Positions 1 to 11,190 of a DNA stretch of 64,000 nucleotides are shown here, piece after piece. The DNA lies in contig CM040107.1 of assembly GCA_022496805.1 (NCBI GenBank), positions 6,902,501 through 6,966,500 on the forward strand. Direction: 5' to 3'. A program made the position numbers and the translations under genes. Each line of letters starts with the position of its first letter. Within the stretch, counting starts at the first letter, position 1. The notes below the pieces were generated by a model that made no database searches, was not told the origin of the DNA, and saw nothing but the letters and a program-made list of their open reading frames with translations. Source of the DNA: Pohlia nutans. Taxonomy: Eukaryota > Streptophyta > Bryopsida > Bryales > Mniaceae.

Positions 1-91
1 ATGTGCATTGATCTGGAGCAATATGCATTATAAGTATGTAACAGAAAACAACTTTGAGCCAATTGAAAGAAATGAAGTGCGTTGGATAATT

Positions 92-3000
92 TACCTCTGC
101 TAAAAACTGAGGACTGTGCTTTGGATTTGCAATTGAAACCATCTTGTCATATTCCGTTTTTTTCTCTTTCACTGCCGCCTTGGATGCTAGAGTCATAGCG
201 TCACTATATCCATTTGTTGTTTGCAACTCTGTTGGTGTATTTTCATAGTACAGACGACATGCTTCGTCGGATGCAGCAGCAATGTCATGCTATAAAAATT
301 GTAGATAAAAGTTAATAAACTTGATTTAATTCCCAAAGCATACAATATGAGAAATGGTCGGTGAAGGTTTTGGAGAACATACCCTGTATAAGAATCTGAT
401 GAAAACCTCACTTGTAAGAGGATGCCATGAAAACGAAGGCTTTCTGTTTTTGCATTTCTTGTACTCTTCAGGCGTGAGTAAAGACTTGAAATCTTGCAGT
501 GGAAGAGATCCAAAGGTGTTTATACGGTGAAGTTGATGAATCAAATTTTTCTTTACATGAGAGTGCTCCGTAGACCTGAAGAGATTGGGATGACAGTATT
601 AATGATCACAAATAATTGAATAAAAACTTTCACAGAACTACAAAATCGCGTTGAGGGGAATCCATCGGTTTAAATCATTCATAGCCCCTATAAGGACTCC
701 CGTGTGTCCTAAAGTCACTAGAAGTCGGCATTTGACAGCATAATGCCAATCAAGCACTGTAGAGTGCCTTCATGCAATGTAAGGGTACCAAGTCATGAGC
801 CTATGGTTCCCATCCCAAACAAAAAACATTTTGTTTGAAAAAATTGGAGATCGGGATCAAGCTTCAAGAACTCTTTGAATTCAGAGTTTCTCTGAATTGA
901 GTGCTCATTCCAAGTATCCATGAGATCTTGGGAAACATCTATAGAGGAACCGTGATCATTAGTAATGGAAACATAGAAACATCGATCACCACCTCTATAG
1001 CCAGACCAGACTTCTTGCTCAAGCCTCTTTATGTCTGACTGGAGAATTGGCCTAACTAGAGGAAGAGCAACCATTCTGCACAGAGGAATGAGAAGCTGAT
1101 ACTTCTTTGTTTCAGGCAAGAAATGAAGACTCTGGATCAGAGCATTTGAATCCAATTTTTGTTTCCTACGAAACTGGACCTCAGTGTCACCAATTGACAA
1201 TCCCTCATCGCCCTGGGAATCGTCCTCGGAATTGTCCCCACATCCATCTTGAGGTAGGGCTTCATCAAAATCTTGTAGTCATATATATCTCATTAGTTAC
1301 CATGTTATAGTACAATTGCTGCAGAGAGAAAAATCAAAACTTTTGGGGTGGAATTGAGCCTACCGGCACCGAGAGAAAAAATGGCTATAGAAAAAATATC
1401 GATTTCAAGTTTAAAACAACATTTGAAGTTCCTTTGCATGTTGCCCTAGGAGCCCCAAGTACCCTTTTGGTACCGACAGGTCCGATTGGGCACAATATGC
1501 TACATACCATTTGAATGGAATTGGAATAGTCTACAACCTTCACTTTGCAATTCCATACAAAAATTATAAAAAATTTATCTTAGCAAAGTGTATCAATGGT
1601 TCTAAACCCTAGCTAATAGTCTAGAACTTTGATAGACTAAATAGTTGAAAGGCCATATTCATTTTATTGAGACTTTTCAAGGATTTGAGAGAGAATGCTA
1701 CTTTTAAGAAAATTTCATTCTAAAATAATAATTGCTAAAGGACAAATACTTCAGTAGAGATTCCAAAAATTAGTGTTGTTACATATTTGTTTAAAAATAC
1801 AAGTAAAGAGATGAAACGGTATATCTTTGAATTGAAAAGTCTCAATATTACTAATATGACCTTTGTTAGTTTGGAGAAAATATAAATCAATATACGTTAA
1901 GAGCCTAGCTACCAAGCGTGCTCTAGTGACTAATAATGCAAACCATAACTAGCATTTGTGAAAGATAAGATTGAGGACTGATTGAATGAAGTTGGAAAAA
2001 TGCTATGAACTAGTTTCTTGATCTAGCCTTCTGTACCCTCTTGGTACCAAGATACCAACTGCATACACATAGCAAATCGAACATTTGAACAACAAATTAC
2101 AAGACTGAATCAACGACACCCATTAACCAAGTAAAAGAGTTATATTGTTTCCACGTGTTCACAAGTACGAACGGTAGTGGGTCATTTGCATGAAGGCCCC
2201 GGCCCAGTCGTCGGTTGTTGCTACGAAGAGGTCAGATCCGCGATTGCCCGAGGACTGCAGCCATCTATTGTGAATAGTTTCTGCCAGATTGCAAGTTGGG
2301 ATGTCCGCGAGTTCTTCTGGAGTAAGGTTCTGGACAGACAAGAGTAGAACAAACATCAGATAAAATAAACTAACACAATATAAATCCTATGCCAAGATCA
2401 CATGGTATTGAGATAGTCGTAGTCAAAGGAAAAGTAGAATGTGAGAGTTGAAGACAATAGAAGGCCACATCGTTTCTATAAATCCTCCCCACTGGCAATA
2501 GCGGAAATGCCAAAAGGCCAACCAATCTTCTAGTTCCCGGATTGCATCTTCAATTGTTGCTTCGGAAGAATACCACCATGCCCAAAGCTTTTGATTCATC
2601 AAATCCGCCTCAGCCATCGAGGTAGCATCCTTGTACTCTCTGCACAACCTGATGTGCTGAATCCGGAAGCCTTTTGCAATTAGCTTCTCCGTATGCTTGT
2701 GCATGCTTGTAGACCAGTGAAACAAGCACGTCCTCTCCCGGTCCACCATAACCACGGATGGGTCTCCAGATCCATAAACAATGCGTACCGCATTGAAATT
2801 AGGTTGTGCACTATCACACATGAATCCTTTGAAATTAGGTTCAGGAACAGCATTTCTAGCGATCACTTTGTTTAGGCATTTCCAAAAAATGACTTGGCCA
2901 TCCGTACTTTCGGTCTGCATGTCACAAACCGCAATTGTCATGACTGTGCAGTACGTAGAATCGTAGACGTGACAAGCTTACGTTGTCCAAGGCTTTACTC

Positions 3001-3940
3001 GCTTCACGTGGTCGAACATAATGAAGCATTTCTGAAGGTCTCCTCCCGGCTGCATTCGGCGCACGAGGTCAACTCCACTACCGGGATCGTCCACAAGTAT
3101 CTTGAATAGGTGCACTTTGTCTTGCCCTTGACTGGGGAAGATGCTGTCATAGATGTACTCCATCTTTGCCACCTTCTTCATTTCTTGAATCGTGTCAATT
3201 TCGCCTTTACCTTTGGCAGATGCGCGGAAGGATGCGATGATGTTTCGAACGTTTGGAGAGCTGAACATGCGAAACTTGTCCATGACCTCATTTAATTCCG
3301 CCCCGCAAAGCATCTCCTTCGGACCCGGTCCAGCATGGACTAAGATGGTATCCATAAACTCCTTGCTTGCTGCTAATGCAATAGCAGAGTTCTTTGCCGT
3401 TGGTGTCTTCTGAACTTCTGACGCAATCAAGCCCGTGATGGTCTCCATAGATTCCCGGCATTAGCCAGTTGCTACGGGGTGGCAATGGTGTCCTAAATGG
3501 ATGCATGCTCTCAACCTATCTACAACATCGAGCACATAATAGATACGTGCGGGGCACAAAGCAAAACAAGATGGAATCGATTTGCAGACCCTGCAAACGA
3601 GAGACGAATTTGACTGCGGGCCCAGAGCTACATAGAATGGATTTATGGTTGTACTCATCCATTCAGTCTCGTTCTTCTTAGAAGTGCGTTTTAGATAATC
3701 ACAGTGAGTGTTTTCACAACAAAGATAGCCTACGCATGCTGACCTTCTGAACTTAAGCCCCAAATTATTGTTAATATTAGAAGTTAGAGTGCGCGTCCAA
3801 GCATGACCATCATACCGTTTGTCCATTCCTTCCATGCTCTTGGCACTTGAGGAATGAACACTCCCTCTACACGCAGGCAATTCAAAAACAACATCCCCAT
3901 CAAACGTGGGCGGCAAGAATTGAACCTTTTGATATTCAAT
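92..3940 (-). pseudogene. MULE transposase-derived gene with GCM/WRKY-like zinc region, broken
   Basis: Read on the minus strand. Block 3940-2983 carries a Cys/His region (GYLCCENTHCDYL, then VCRVC, then HLGHHCHP) resembling the WRKY-GCM1 zinc modules that accompany Mutator-like transposases. Block 2945-2423 has the MULE core: an Asp in FMCDSAQ, then C-x2-H in RERTCLFHW, with a candidate Glu near IEDAIRELEDW. Smaller blocks follow at about 2340-2159 (NLAETIHNRWLQ), 1277-793, 580-365 and 293-92. Donor-like GTAAGC at 2983 and acceptor-like GCACAG near 2946 suggest a short intron; the block at 293-92 ends at a GTAAAT donor, so the gene may run on past the window. Damage: an in-frame TAA at 3463-3461 directly after the zinc region, a frameshift in the T-run near 830, then a TGA near 779. 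The family call is good; the exact exons are inferred. It may be a domesticated gene or an old element. Confidence 0.72.
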
Positions 3941-5875
3941 GGCGGGTGAGAGTACGCTAGACCCTCACCACTTTTAGCAAAACAAAGTTGTAACAAAAAT
4001 ACACTGGAGTACTAAGTTGTACTCACTGTACACCTACACAAGTACTCTTGGCCGTTGGATCGAAGGATGACGTCGTGGGTACGCGATCTTTGGATCTGGA
4101 TCGGCCCATGGGAACAACCCGGCTTTCGGGTGGTAAGTGGGGGAGTAGTTTTGAAATTGCGCGCGGGATGAGCCTAGTTATTATCACAAAGTGTGACACG
4201 CTGGGTGATTTGAATCAAGCATGGGCATCTAATGTGCAGGGTGCCATCACAGAGTTCATTTGTGCTTTTGTTGATTTGATTAGTTCATGCGCCAAGAGCT
4301 ATGGATATCTCACAATTAGGGATTATTTTGGATGATCAGCAGATGAAAATTAGTAACAATAGGTTTTATGTTAACCCTTAATATACAATTCAAGCCACAC
4401 GGGCTTGAATATATTTTGGGAGAATTTTGCTCATAACTTCTACTCCATTGTAGCAAATGGGGTTTTTGAAATGTCAAACGAAGCACTTTAGAGAGATATA
4501 TACTTATTTAGAATAGAGCCCAAGTAAATTAAAAATAGACTCATTCTTGTACTATACAATGGAATTTACAAGATATTTTGGGTGTGGTACTAGAAAAGTA
4601 TATGTTGTTTAAGGGTTAATTGTGATTCATGACAATTGGGTTAGTCTTAAAAACTACATGTATTGTTTAGGGTTTACGTAATGTATATTTCCTTTTATTC
4701 CTTCAACATCTTCAAAATTTTTTATTCAAAATTCGGGATGATGAACATTGTAGTTACTTAAAAAATTCTAATATTTTATATGGAATTTGTTACAGATTCA
4801 CTTATAAATACAACCACCATTACCATGCATGGAAGGCAAGGTCGACTTCAGAGAATTCCCCCAAAAACACCGAAGAATTATATAAATTTATTAAATATTC
4901 TGTTGAAATCAACAAAAGTACAGCGGATGAAAAGCCAAAAATAAACATATAATACAACATAACATTGAACAAAATTGTAGATAAAAAGTATAATAATACG
5001 TTACGACCCTAAACCGTTTAATTTAATGTTAGGGTTGAATAGCCAATTTCTTAATAATTACATCTGAAAGTGGAGACCTCCACTATTTCAACTTTTATTA
5101 ATTATTCAACATGAAAGAGCCGACCCTGCCTTTTATGGATGAACCTATCACAATTATTTTACTAACATAAAATACTAATACACACATGGAAAATCAACAT
5201 TTGTTCCTTCCAAGGATAGGGTTAAAAAATCCTTCTTTGATTCTTTTCGCTTTTTTATATATTTTCTTACATTTCATAATTTCTCTTATTTTTACAATTT
5301 TCATGTTTGCTTTAAATAGAGCATCCGCGGCATCATTGCGCAACATCAACCACTCGCCATTGAATACCATAAGAGAAATCCCTTTGTTGGTTTTAGAGCA
5401 AAAGTAAATACAAAAACCAATAAATTTTGAAGATGCTCCAAATTTTCCATTAAGTGGCCTTTGCACCCTTATATCTCTATATTTACAAACAATTAGCTAG
5501 CTCAACTTTTTTATCTTCTTCACAATTCAATCCTTCAAATGTTTCTTATTTTCAAAAAATTGATTCTAACCTAAGTTTTGCTATTTGTTTTTAAATCATC
5601 CTCTCTTATTTGTGCTTTATTTCCAGGCTTCAGTGTTATTTTTAATACATTCAATACCACGACCAATTGTCAAGAATAATAAAATACGAAATAGAAGGTT
5701 ATTTTGATTTGTTTTGTAGTTACTTAAGGGTTAGAACTTGAAAAAATAAAACTATGCTTCAAATATGTTTTAATACACACATGGGGCATATTAAGCAATG
5801 GGAAAGGATGAATTTGACACTTTAAAATCTAGGATATTTTCGGTGCTGTAGGGATTGAGGCTCTTTTCCCATTTT
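3941..5875. other. AT-rich intergenic region
   Basis: The stretch has A/T runs and short chance ORFs on both strands (for example near 4048-4335 and 5186-5466) with no family resemblance. It would hold the upstream region of the minus-strand MULE-like gene and of the plus-strand locus at 6.1 kb. I see no RNA gene or clear element boundary in it. Confidence 0.5.
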
Positions 5876-5965
5876 GGTGACCGGTGATCACCGGTTACCA
5901 CAGCCGCATGTATTGCTGCAAACTGGTGACCACCAGTACCCTCGCCCGACAACCGGTGACCGCCC
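5876..5965. promoter_or_regulatory. Cluster of GGTGACC palindromic motifs
   Basis: Within 90 bases there are a near-palindrome GGTGACCGGTGATCACCGG (5876-5894), a second GGTGACCACCAG (5923-5934) and a third CCGGTGACCGCC (5954-5965). They lie about 160 to 250 bases before the likely start codon of the RING-like locus A. The same motif family recurs at 40.86-41.07 kb, upstream of the paralogous locus B on the other strand. A binding site for a dimeric factor is a reasonable guess but unproven. Confidence 0.35.
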
Positions 5966-6124
5966 GTCGTCGTCTCGCACCTTCTGCCATTTTCACTTAG
6001 CGGGGGTTTTCACTTTGTTTTTTTTCAGCAAGCTCGTGAAGTTGTGTTTGTGCTGCATTGTTCAGGAACTTCGTGGGAGGTTTAGTGTGGCGCATGGCGC
6101 ATGTCTAGTGGGCTTAGGGTTGCA

Positions 6125-7794
6125 ATGGACGCCAGATTGAGTGCGAGAACGGCTTCGGGTGGGACGGGACGCAAGAGTGTAGGACGGGCGAAGTCTGCTG
6201 CGCTTGAGAGGAGGGAGAAAGCAACAACGGAGGTATCGAGCGACGGAGAGGGATGCGATGCGGAGGAGGTTCGGAAGGAGGAGGCGGCGCCTATGGTACC
6301 GTGCAAGAAGGGTAGCAGATCCGAAAAAAAAATTCAGTCCGTGGAGGACGTTGATGCTCAGATCGCGCGGTTGAAGGCGCTTCCCCGCACCTTGACGCGA
6401 GAGGACTTTCAGCTGGAGTATTCTCTTCCTCATTAAGGGGATAACCCCCATCGCTTTTGCAAAAACAGTGTGCGAACGGAAGCATTGAAGAAGTTGTTTG
6501 GCGCGCGATATGGAGACTCGGGGCGAGCTGGGTTTTGCTGGCTTAATTGCAAAATTCTTGAGGTGCTGGCGCGGGTGAAGTTTCTACATCCCATACTCTA
6601 TCAGCACGGTCGGGGCGAAATTCCCAACAACGTGAAGGTCAAATTTGCGGAGGGCATCACCTTCGAACACGAGGAAGGACCTGGCTTTGTCGATTAGTGC
6701 GCTTTCGGTGCTGAGACGAACGAGAGGGAGAGGACTTGGTATAAACAAGACCTCGCAAAGTTGTTGGCACTACGGAAGACTTTCGAAGGCAGGAAGGTTG
6801 TCGACGTGCGTGGAAAGGAATGGCGGTCTATCAAGTTGGAGCCCGGGGTATCCACTGCAATCGTCTCGAGGGCGCCAATGCAAGGGAAGAGCGAGGGTCT
6901 AGACCTTGCCATCACGAAATCCTGTCTTGCAGACACAAGAGATTGTGATGGCAACTTTCAGAGTGGAATGGGTTCAGGGGTGTGTGTGTGCAGTGGGGTG
7001 TGAGAGATCACGATGAGGGCTTAGGGGGGTGGAGGAAAAAGATGGTTCTGGAGAGATTGCAAGAGTTAGAGGGTTTGATGGGTGTAGTTCACCTTGAATT
7101 GAAGGCTTTTGCTATCAAGAAGGTTTCTGGTTTAGAGAGGGTGGAGGCCGCGAGGGGCATGTGGAAGCAAACCAGTTGCTTGGTAAATAGTTGTATACAC
7201 CAAATTGAACAAAAATTAGTTCGCATTAAGATACAAGAGGATGAGAGAGCAAGTTCTGATAGGGAGAAGATAAAGATGGAGGGAATTCAGGAGCAATTGG
7301 TAGAGGAGGAGGCTACCATGAGTATTGTTTTGGAGGAGCTTCAGAAGGCCGAAGTAGAGCTTTAAAGTTTAGAAGCAATTCTAGAAGGGATGCAAAAACA
7401 GTTCGATGCCTTGGCCGCAGAGAATTTTCAGCTCAAGCGAGGAAATTCGAATGCCTCCTTCTGGCCGAAACCTATGGTCTATTCTTCTGATTTCCCTACG
7501 CCTCCTTTGGAAACTCCTGATGATTGCAATTCTATTGCAATTGGCGTATGTTGTTTGTGCCTCTTTCCATTCCCTCAGAATGATATAGTTATTTCTAGCT
7601 GTAGACATCTTTACCACCCATTTTGTGTTTCGGTGGTATTTGTAAATTTCGGCAAGTGTTTAGGTAAGGGATGGGGAGAGCCTCTCGCAGAGATGCAAGA
7701 GCAAGCATCAATGCTTGGAGTTGCTGATGAACGCAGCCGAATTCTTCACGCAAGAGCAAATCATGCGAAGGTGTTGCTGCCAGCAGATGGTTAG
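6125..7794 (+). pseudogene. RING-like coiled-coil protein, paralog A (broken)
   Basis: The likely start is the ATG at 6125, giving a basic N-terminus (MDARLSARTASGG), then an acidic stretch. The family motif LKALPRTLTREDFQLEY...GDNPHRF matches locus C (LASLKTH...FETKYG...GKNPHKL). A second shared block is FAEGITFEHEEGPGFVD-TAG-CAFGAETNERER. A long coiled coil (about 7040-7420) leads to a RING-like end at about 7548-7626: CCLC followed by SCRHLYHPFC, which supplies the C-x2-C, C-x-H, H-x2-C part of the pattern; the last Cys pair is not evident. Damage: in-frame TAA at 6434, TAG at 6695, a frameshift near the TG run at 6980, and TAA at 7363. Function unknown; RING-type proteins are often E3 ubiquitin ligases, but this copy probably makes no full protein. 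Confidence 0.6.
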
Positions 7795-8087
7795 TGCAAC
7801 CTATTGCAACTTATATTCTCTTTAGTGTCTATGGTTTTGGGTTTGTGTTTGATGCTCGCAAATTCTATTGCAGTTCTTCCTTGGAGTCATTCCATTATGC
7901 TGAAGTTCCATACATACTTCTATAGTACTTCATTTCAAGTTTGATCATGCGTGGGTAATAGTGTCAATTAGAAGGGTAACATTTTTATTGTATGCATACT
8001 TAGTGAATCCGTTTACTTTGCATTCTTGTAATTCTTGTACTTTATACTGAAAATATACATCGTTTAAAATTTATTCTAAGTTCTCTA

Positions 8088-8174
8088 GTACCTACTGTGG
8101 TGAAGGTTAGTATCTACTGTGGAGAGGGTTAGTATCTACTGTGGAGAGGGTTAGTATCTACTGTGGAGAGGGTT
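8088..8174. repeat. 22-bp tandem repeat, about four units
   Basis: The unit GTATCTACTGTGGAGAGGGTTA is repeated head to tail; the first unit is diverged. It sits between locus A and the acidic fragment, in probable intron or intergenic sequence. Confidence 0.8.
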
Positions 8175-8696
8175 ACTTTATAAAATTATGAAGTACTACG
8201 TTCAGATCAACAGTACAACACTTAGGAATAGTGATACGAGTTTTGTACTGACTTAGAACATGGTGACTGGTTCTAGTACATTCCCTTCGACGTTGCATAC
8301 TTGTCTAAGTACTTAGTATATAATGAGTGCAGTTGGCTTCAGAATTTTAGAATGCCTGTAGTACTCACCCTACACTTTGGGATTAACCAGGTACTACGTT
8401 TTTCCTTTGCTTCCTTGTTGAGTACTGCTTGTATTAGTTAGTGTATAACAACTACACGTGGCTTTAGAATAGTACAGTGCCTCTTCTACTCTTTTTAACC
8501 TGGTACACATTTGTACTACGTTTTTTGCTTTGGTTACTTATTCAGTACTTGTTGTAGAACATAAAGTCTAGGCTTTTGAAAACATATATCCCTGAAGTAG
8601 TCAATGTACACGATAGTTATGTTGGGGCACTAAAAAGTACTTCCACTATATAATTGTTGGTCCTTTTCTGACATTGCGCTTCATTCTTCTAATTTC

Positions 8697-9199
8697 CATG
8701 TTGTTGGTTTCTGTCCTATAGAATTATTGAAATTCTCCTTCCCTGTGCGTGGATTGGCTCCAAGGACCTTCACAAAAGGTGAATTTAGCCAAGCAATTAG
8801 TCCAGTGGAAGTAACATCGCTGGATTCCAAGCGGTTGCCTAAGAGTGCAAAACCAGCACCTTTGACGGCCTTGTTGAAGTAGTCTTCGACTGAAGCAAAG
8901 CGAAAGAGGGAAGAAAAACCCAACTTTGAGTGCTTGGATGTTGAAGGCTCTCGAAAGAAGGAAGGTGCAGAGCCTACGTTGCTCTCCGAAGACGAGTCTT
9001 CTAGTGATGACGACCGGACATGAAAATGCCCAACCTTCCTTCTAGTTCCGGTACAACAGGATCTACTTCTAAAGGTGGGGAAGGTGGTGCAGCAGATAGC
9101 AAAGATGAGAAAGAAATCGAAGCAACTCCTGCTGAAGGTGGAGAACATGCTGCCGTAGATAGCGAAGATGAGAGGGAAATCGAAGCAGCACCACCTGAA
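8697..9199 (+). pseudogene. Acidic/charged coding fragment, possible 3' exon of locus A
   Basis: After an acceptor-like CCTATAG at about 8715-8721, one plus frame reads FSFPVRGLAPRTFTKG, a TAG near 8879, then a charged run ending LLSEDESSSDDDRT at about 9022. A neighbouring frame then carries two copies of an approximately 60-base unit encoding a D/E-rich segment (AADSKDEKEIEATP, then AVDSEDEREIEAAP). The change of frame, the stop and the abrupt change at about 9200 into GC-rich element sequence indicate a truncated coding region. It could be the distal part of locus A, since paralog C also continues into a charged C-terminal exon, but no sequence match proves it. Confidence 0.35.
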
Positions 9200-10818
9200 T
9201 CGCCTCCCGGTTGGCCTCCCTTTGGGTCTTCTCTCCGCTTCTGCCTCTCTTCCCGTCGAGGCCTCGCGCCACCCGGTTGGCCTTTCTCTGGGTCTTCTCT
9301 CCTCTTCTAGCGCTCCTCCCGCTGTGGCCTGGTACCACCCGGTTGTCCTTCTTCCGGGTGGTCCTCCTTCTTCTTCCGGCGCTCCTCAGGCATGGCCTTG
9401 GCGCCACCCACTTGCTCCGCTGCCGGATCCTCCCTTTCCTTCCGGCGTTCGTCCGGTCGGCTTCCCTTGTCCGGTTGGCGCGCCCTCGGCCTCTCTTTCT
9501 CCACCGGGCGGGCCATTTCCCTCTCCTTTGACTCGCTCCGGTCGCCATCGCCTCGTGCATCCTCCTCCTCCTCCTCCTGTGCACGCCTTGCCCGGTTCCG
9601 CTCCCCTCCCGGGCGCGCCACCTTTCTCTTGGCCGGACTTCTCTCTCCCGGAATTAGTGGTATCTCTAGCTTTGCCTTCTCCTATTCTGTGATGCATCCA
9701 TGCTTGGCGTAAAGATGATAAAAGAAAAAAACAAGAGGGCAAACGTTCTAACCTCCGAGCTTGGATGCCTCCCGGTTGGCATTCCGGTGCACCACGAAGC
9801 CACAGTTGATCTTCTTCTTGTAATACAGCGCGGAGAAGATGCCCTTCGCCAATGTCATCGTGATGGTGGTAGACTTGTCCAGGCTGAGGATTGGCACCAA
9901 AAATTGAAGAAGCCGCTGCTCCCAGAAGTCTACGCCATCCTCCACCTTGAACCTGTCCTTGTCCGAGATGAAGAAGAAGCGCTTCATCACCCAATCCGAA
10001 TCTCCCTTGTTGGGCGGTTCGAGGTCGTTGTTGGTTTCCGGGAAGCCATACGTGAAGCACCAGTGCTCCCGAGTCCAATTCCCATACTTTGCCTAGATGA
10101 AACTCGACCGCAAGGCTGGCTCCATGGCTTTGCACAAAATCTCCGCCAACATCTTTGCATCCTGCAAATCCCACACCCGGTGAAGAAGCCCCTTGCATCC
10201 TATGGTCCTGAGATGCGTGAGCAGATCCTCAAAGTCGCCCGGGTGCTGTGGAATAGCCGGAACCACCCTCTTCTCCGAGATTTTGAACCCGAACGCGCTC
10301 TCTCCCCTGCGCACCATAGCCACTAACTCCAGACGCACCTCTCTTCTACTCCGCAAATTGCGCCTATCATCCTGGAGCTCTCGCGTCTCTCTCCCCGGGT
10401 GCGCACTCTCTCTCTTCCGTGAACTCCGCCTAAGTTTCTGGCGCTCTCTCTTCTCTAACTCCGGTCGCGCACTATCAACCCTAACACAAAATGTTGTTGG
10501 TGAGGAGGGCTAGAGGCACCGGGAAGAAATGAATAGTGAGTCGCCCAATTTAAGGCAGCCCAATTTAAGGCCCGGATCGTGGCCGGGTCCGTCAAAGGCC
10601 CGTCCTTCGATGTGCGGTTGCCTATCCGGTTTCCTGCCGGGTCCGCCGCCATTCCTGGTTCCGTAGCAATCACTTAAACACGCGCGAGAGCGCCACTCTC
10701 TCCAAATAAATAAAAAAACCATCATGGATGCTACTTCTCCTATTTATTGCGGCTAGGGCTAACCCTTACTGCCCTAAAAACCCTAATTGCCCGTTTTTGA
10801 ATAAAATGAGGTTCGACA
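9200..10818 (-). mobile_element. TGTCG element copy 1, 3' truncated
   Basis: The 5' end of the element (minus strand) is at 10818, reading TGTCGAACCTC, the same start seen in the complete copies. The first 1.6 kb is present: the leader with Arg/Pro-rich codons, the conserved ORF start, and the beginning of the Gly/Pro/Arg/Glu repeat tract. The 3' two thirds are missing and the sequence stops at about 9200 against an acidic coding fragment. On the other side it abuts a 3' end fragment of a plus-oriented copy. Confidence 0.8.
9201..10317 (-). pseudogene. Conserved TGTCG-element ORF, truncated
   Basis: The minus-strand ATG at 10317 gives MVRRGESAFGFKISEKRVV, then conserved blocks PAIPQHPGDFEDLL, GLLHRVWDLQDAKMLAE, WTREHWCFTYGFPE, VMKRFFFISDKDRFKVEDG, EQRLLQFLVPILS, TITMTLAKGIFSALYYKK and GFVVHRNANREASKLGG. 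One in-frame stop lies near 10094. Copies 3 to 6 have the same blocks in the same order. The last blocks resemble the layout of the 'putative plant transposon protein' domain (a charged helix, then an INxG-like segment), but that is a weak impression. Beyond 9748 the frame runs into the Pro/Gly/Arg-rich repeats. Confidence 0.55.
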
Positions 10819-11190
10819 GGGTGTGTCTTTTAAATCCATCACCACTAAATGCAAATGGGGAACCCTCTGAGGGAAAACCAAGGTTAATCAAACGATGCTT
10901 AGTTCTTAGAATAGACCAGGGAGAGTGGATTGGATAAACTTCCAATCCGAAAGGGAACCAGATCTAGCCGCGACTGGATCAGTCAGTAGTAGAAAGAAGA
11001 TCTGGTTTACTACGGAGAGAGGAAGTTACTTGGCGGTATCAAGGGAGGAACTACCATCCTGGACTAATCTCCGGAAGTGTCTCACTTTACAGAGTCTCTG
11101 CGGAACGATAACCCGGAAATCACCTTTACGAGTAGTCTTAATACAAAAAAGTGTGTTCTAGGGGAATATCCGATATCACGTGTTATGACA
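10819..11190 (+). mobile_element. TGTCG element copy 2, 3' end fragment
   Basis: This 372-base piece matches the last part of the complete copies: GGGTGTGTCTTTTAAATCC, then GAACCCTCTGAGGGAAAAC, then GAATATCCGATATCACG, ending TGTTATGACA. Its left edge is the insertion point of copy 1. Its own upstream part is not found left of copy 1, so a deletion or rearrangement followed the insertion. Confidence 0.78.

Noticed and set aside
4048..4335. 95-codon plus ORF upstream of the MULE-like gene
   Set aside because: No conserved blocks, no intron signals, and composition like surrounding noncoding DNA.
8681..9148. 155-codon minus ORF with AWLNSPFVKVLG
   Set aside because: The plus frame after an acceptor-like site has a more natural acidic/charged composition; the minus ORF has no family resemblance. 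The choice is not certain.
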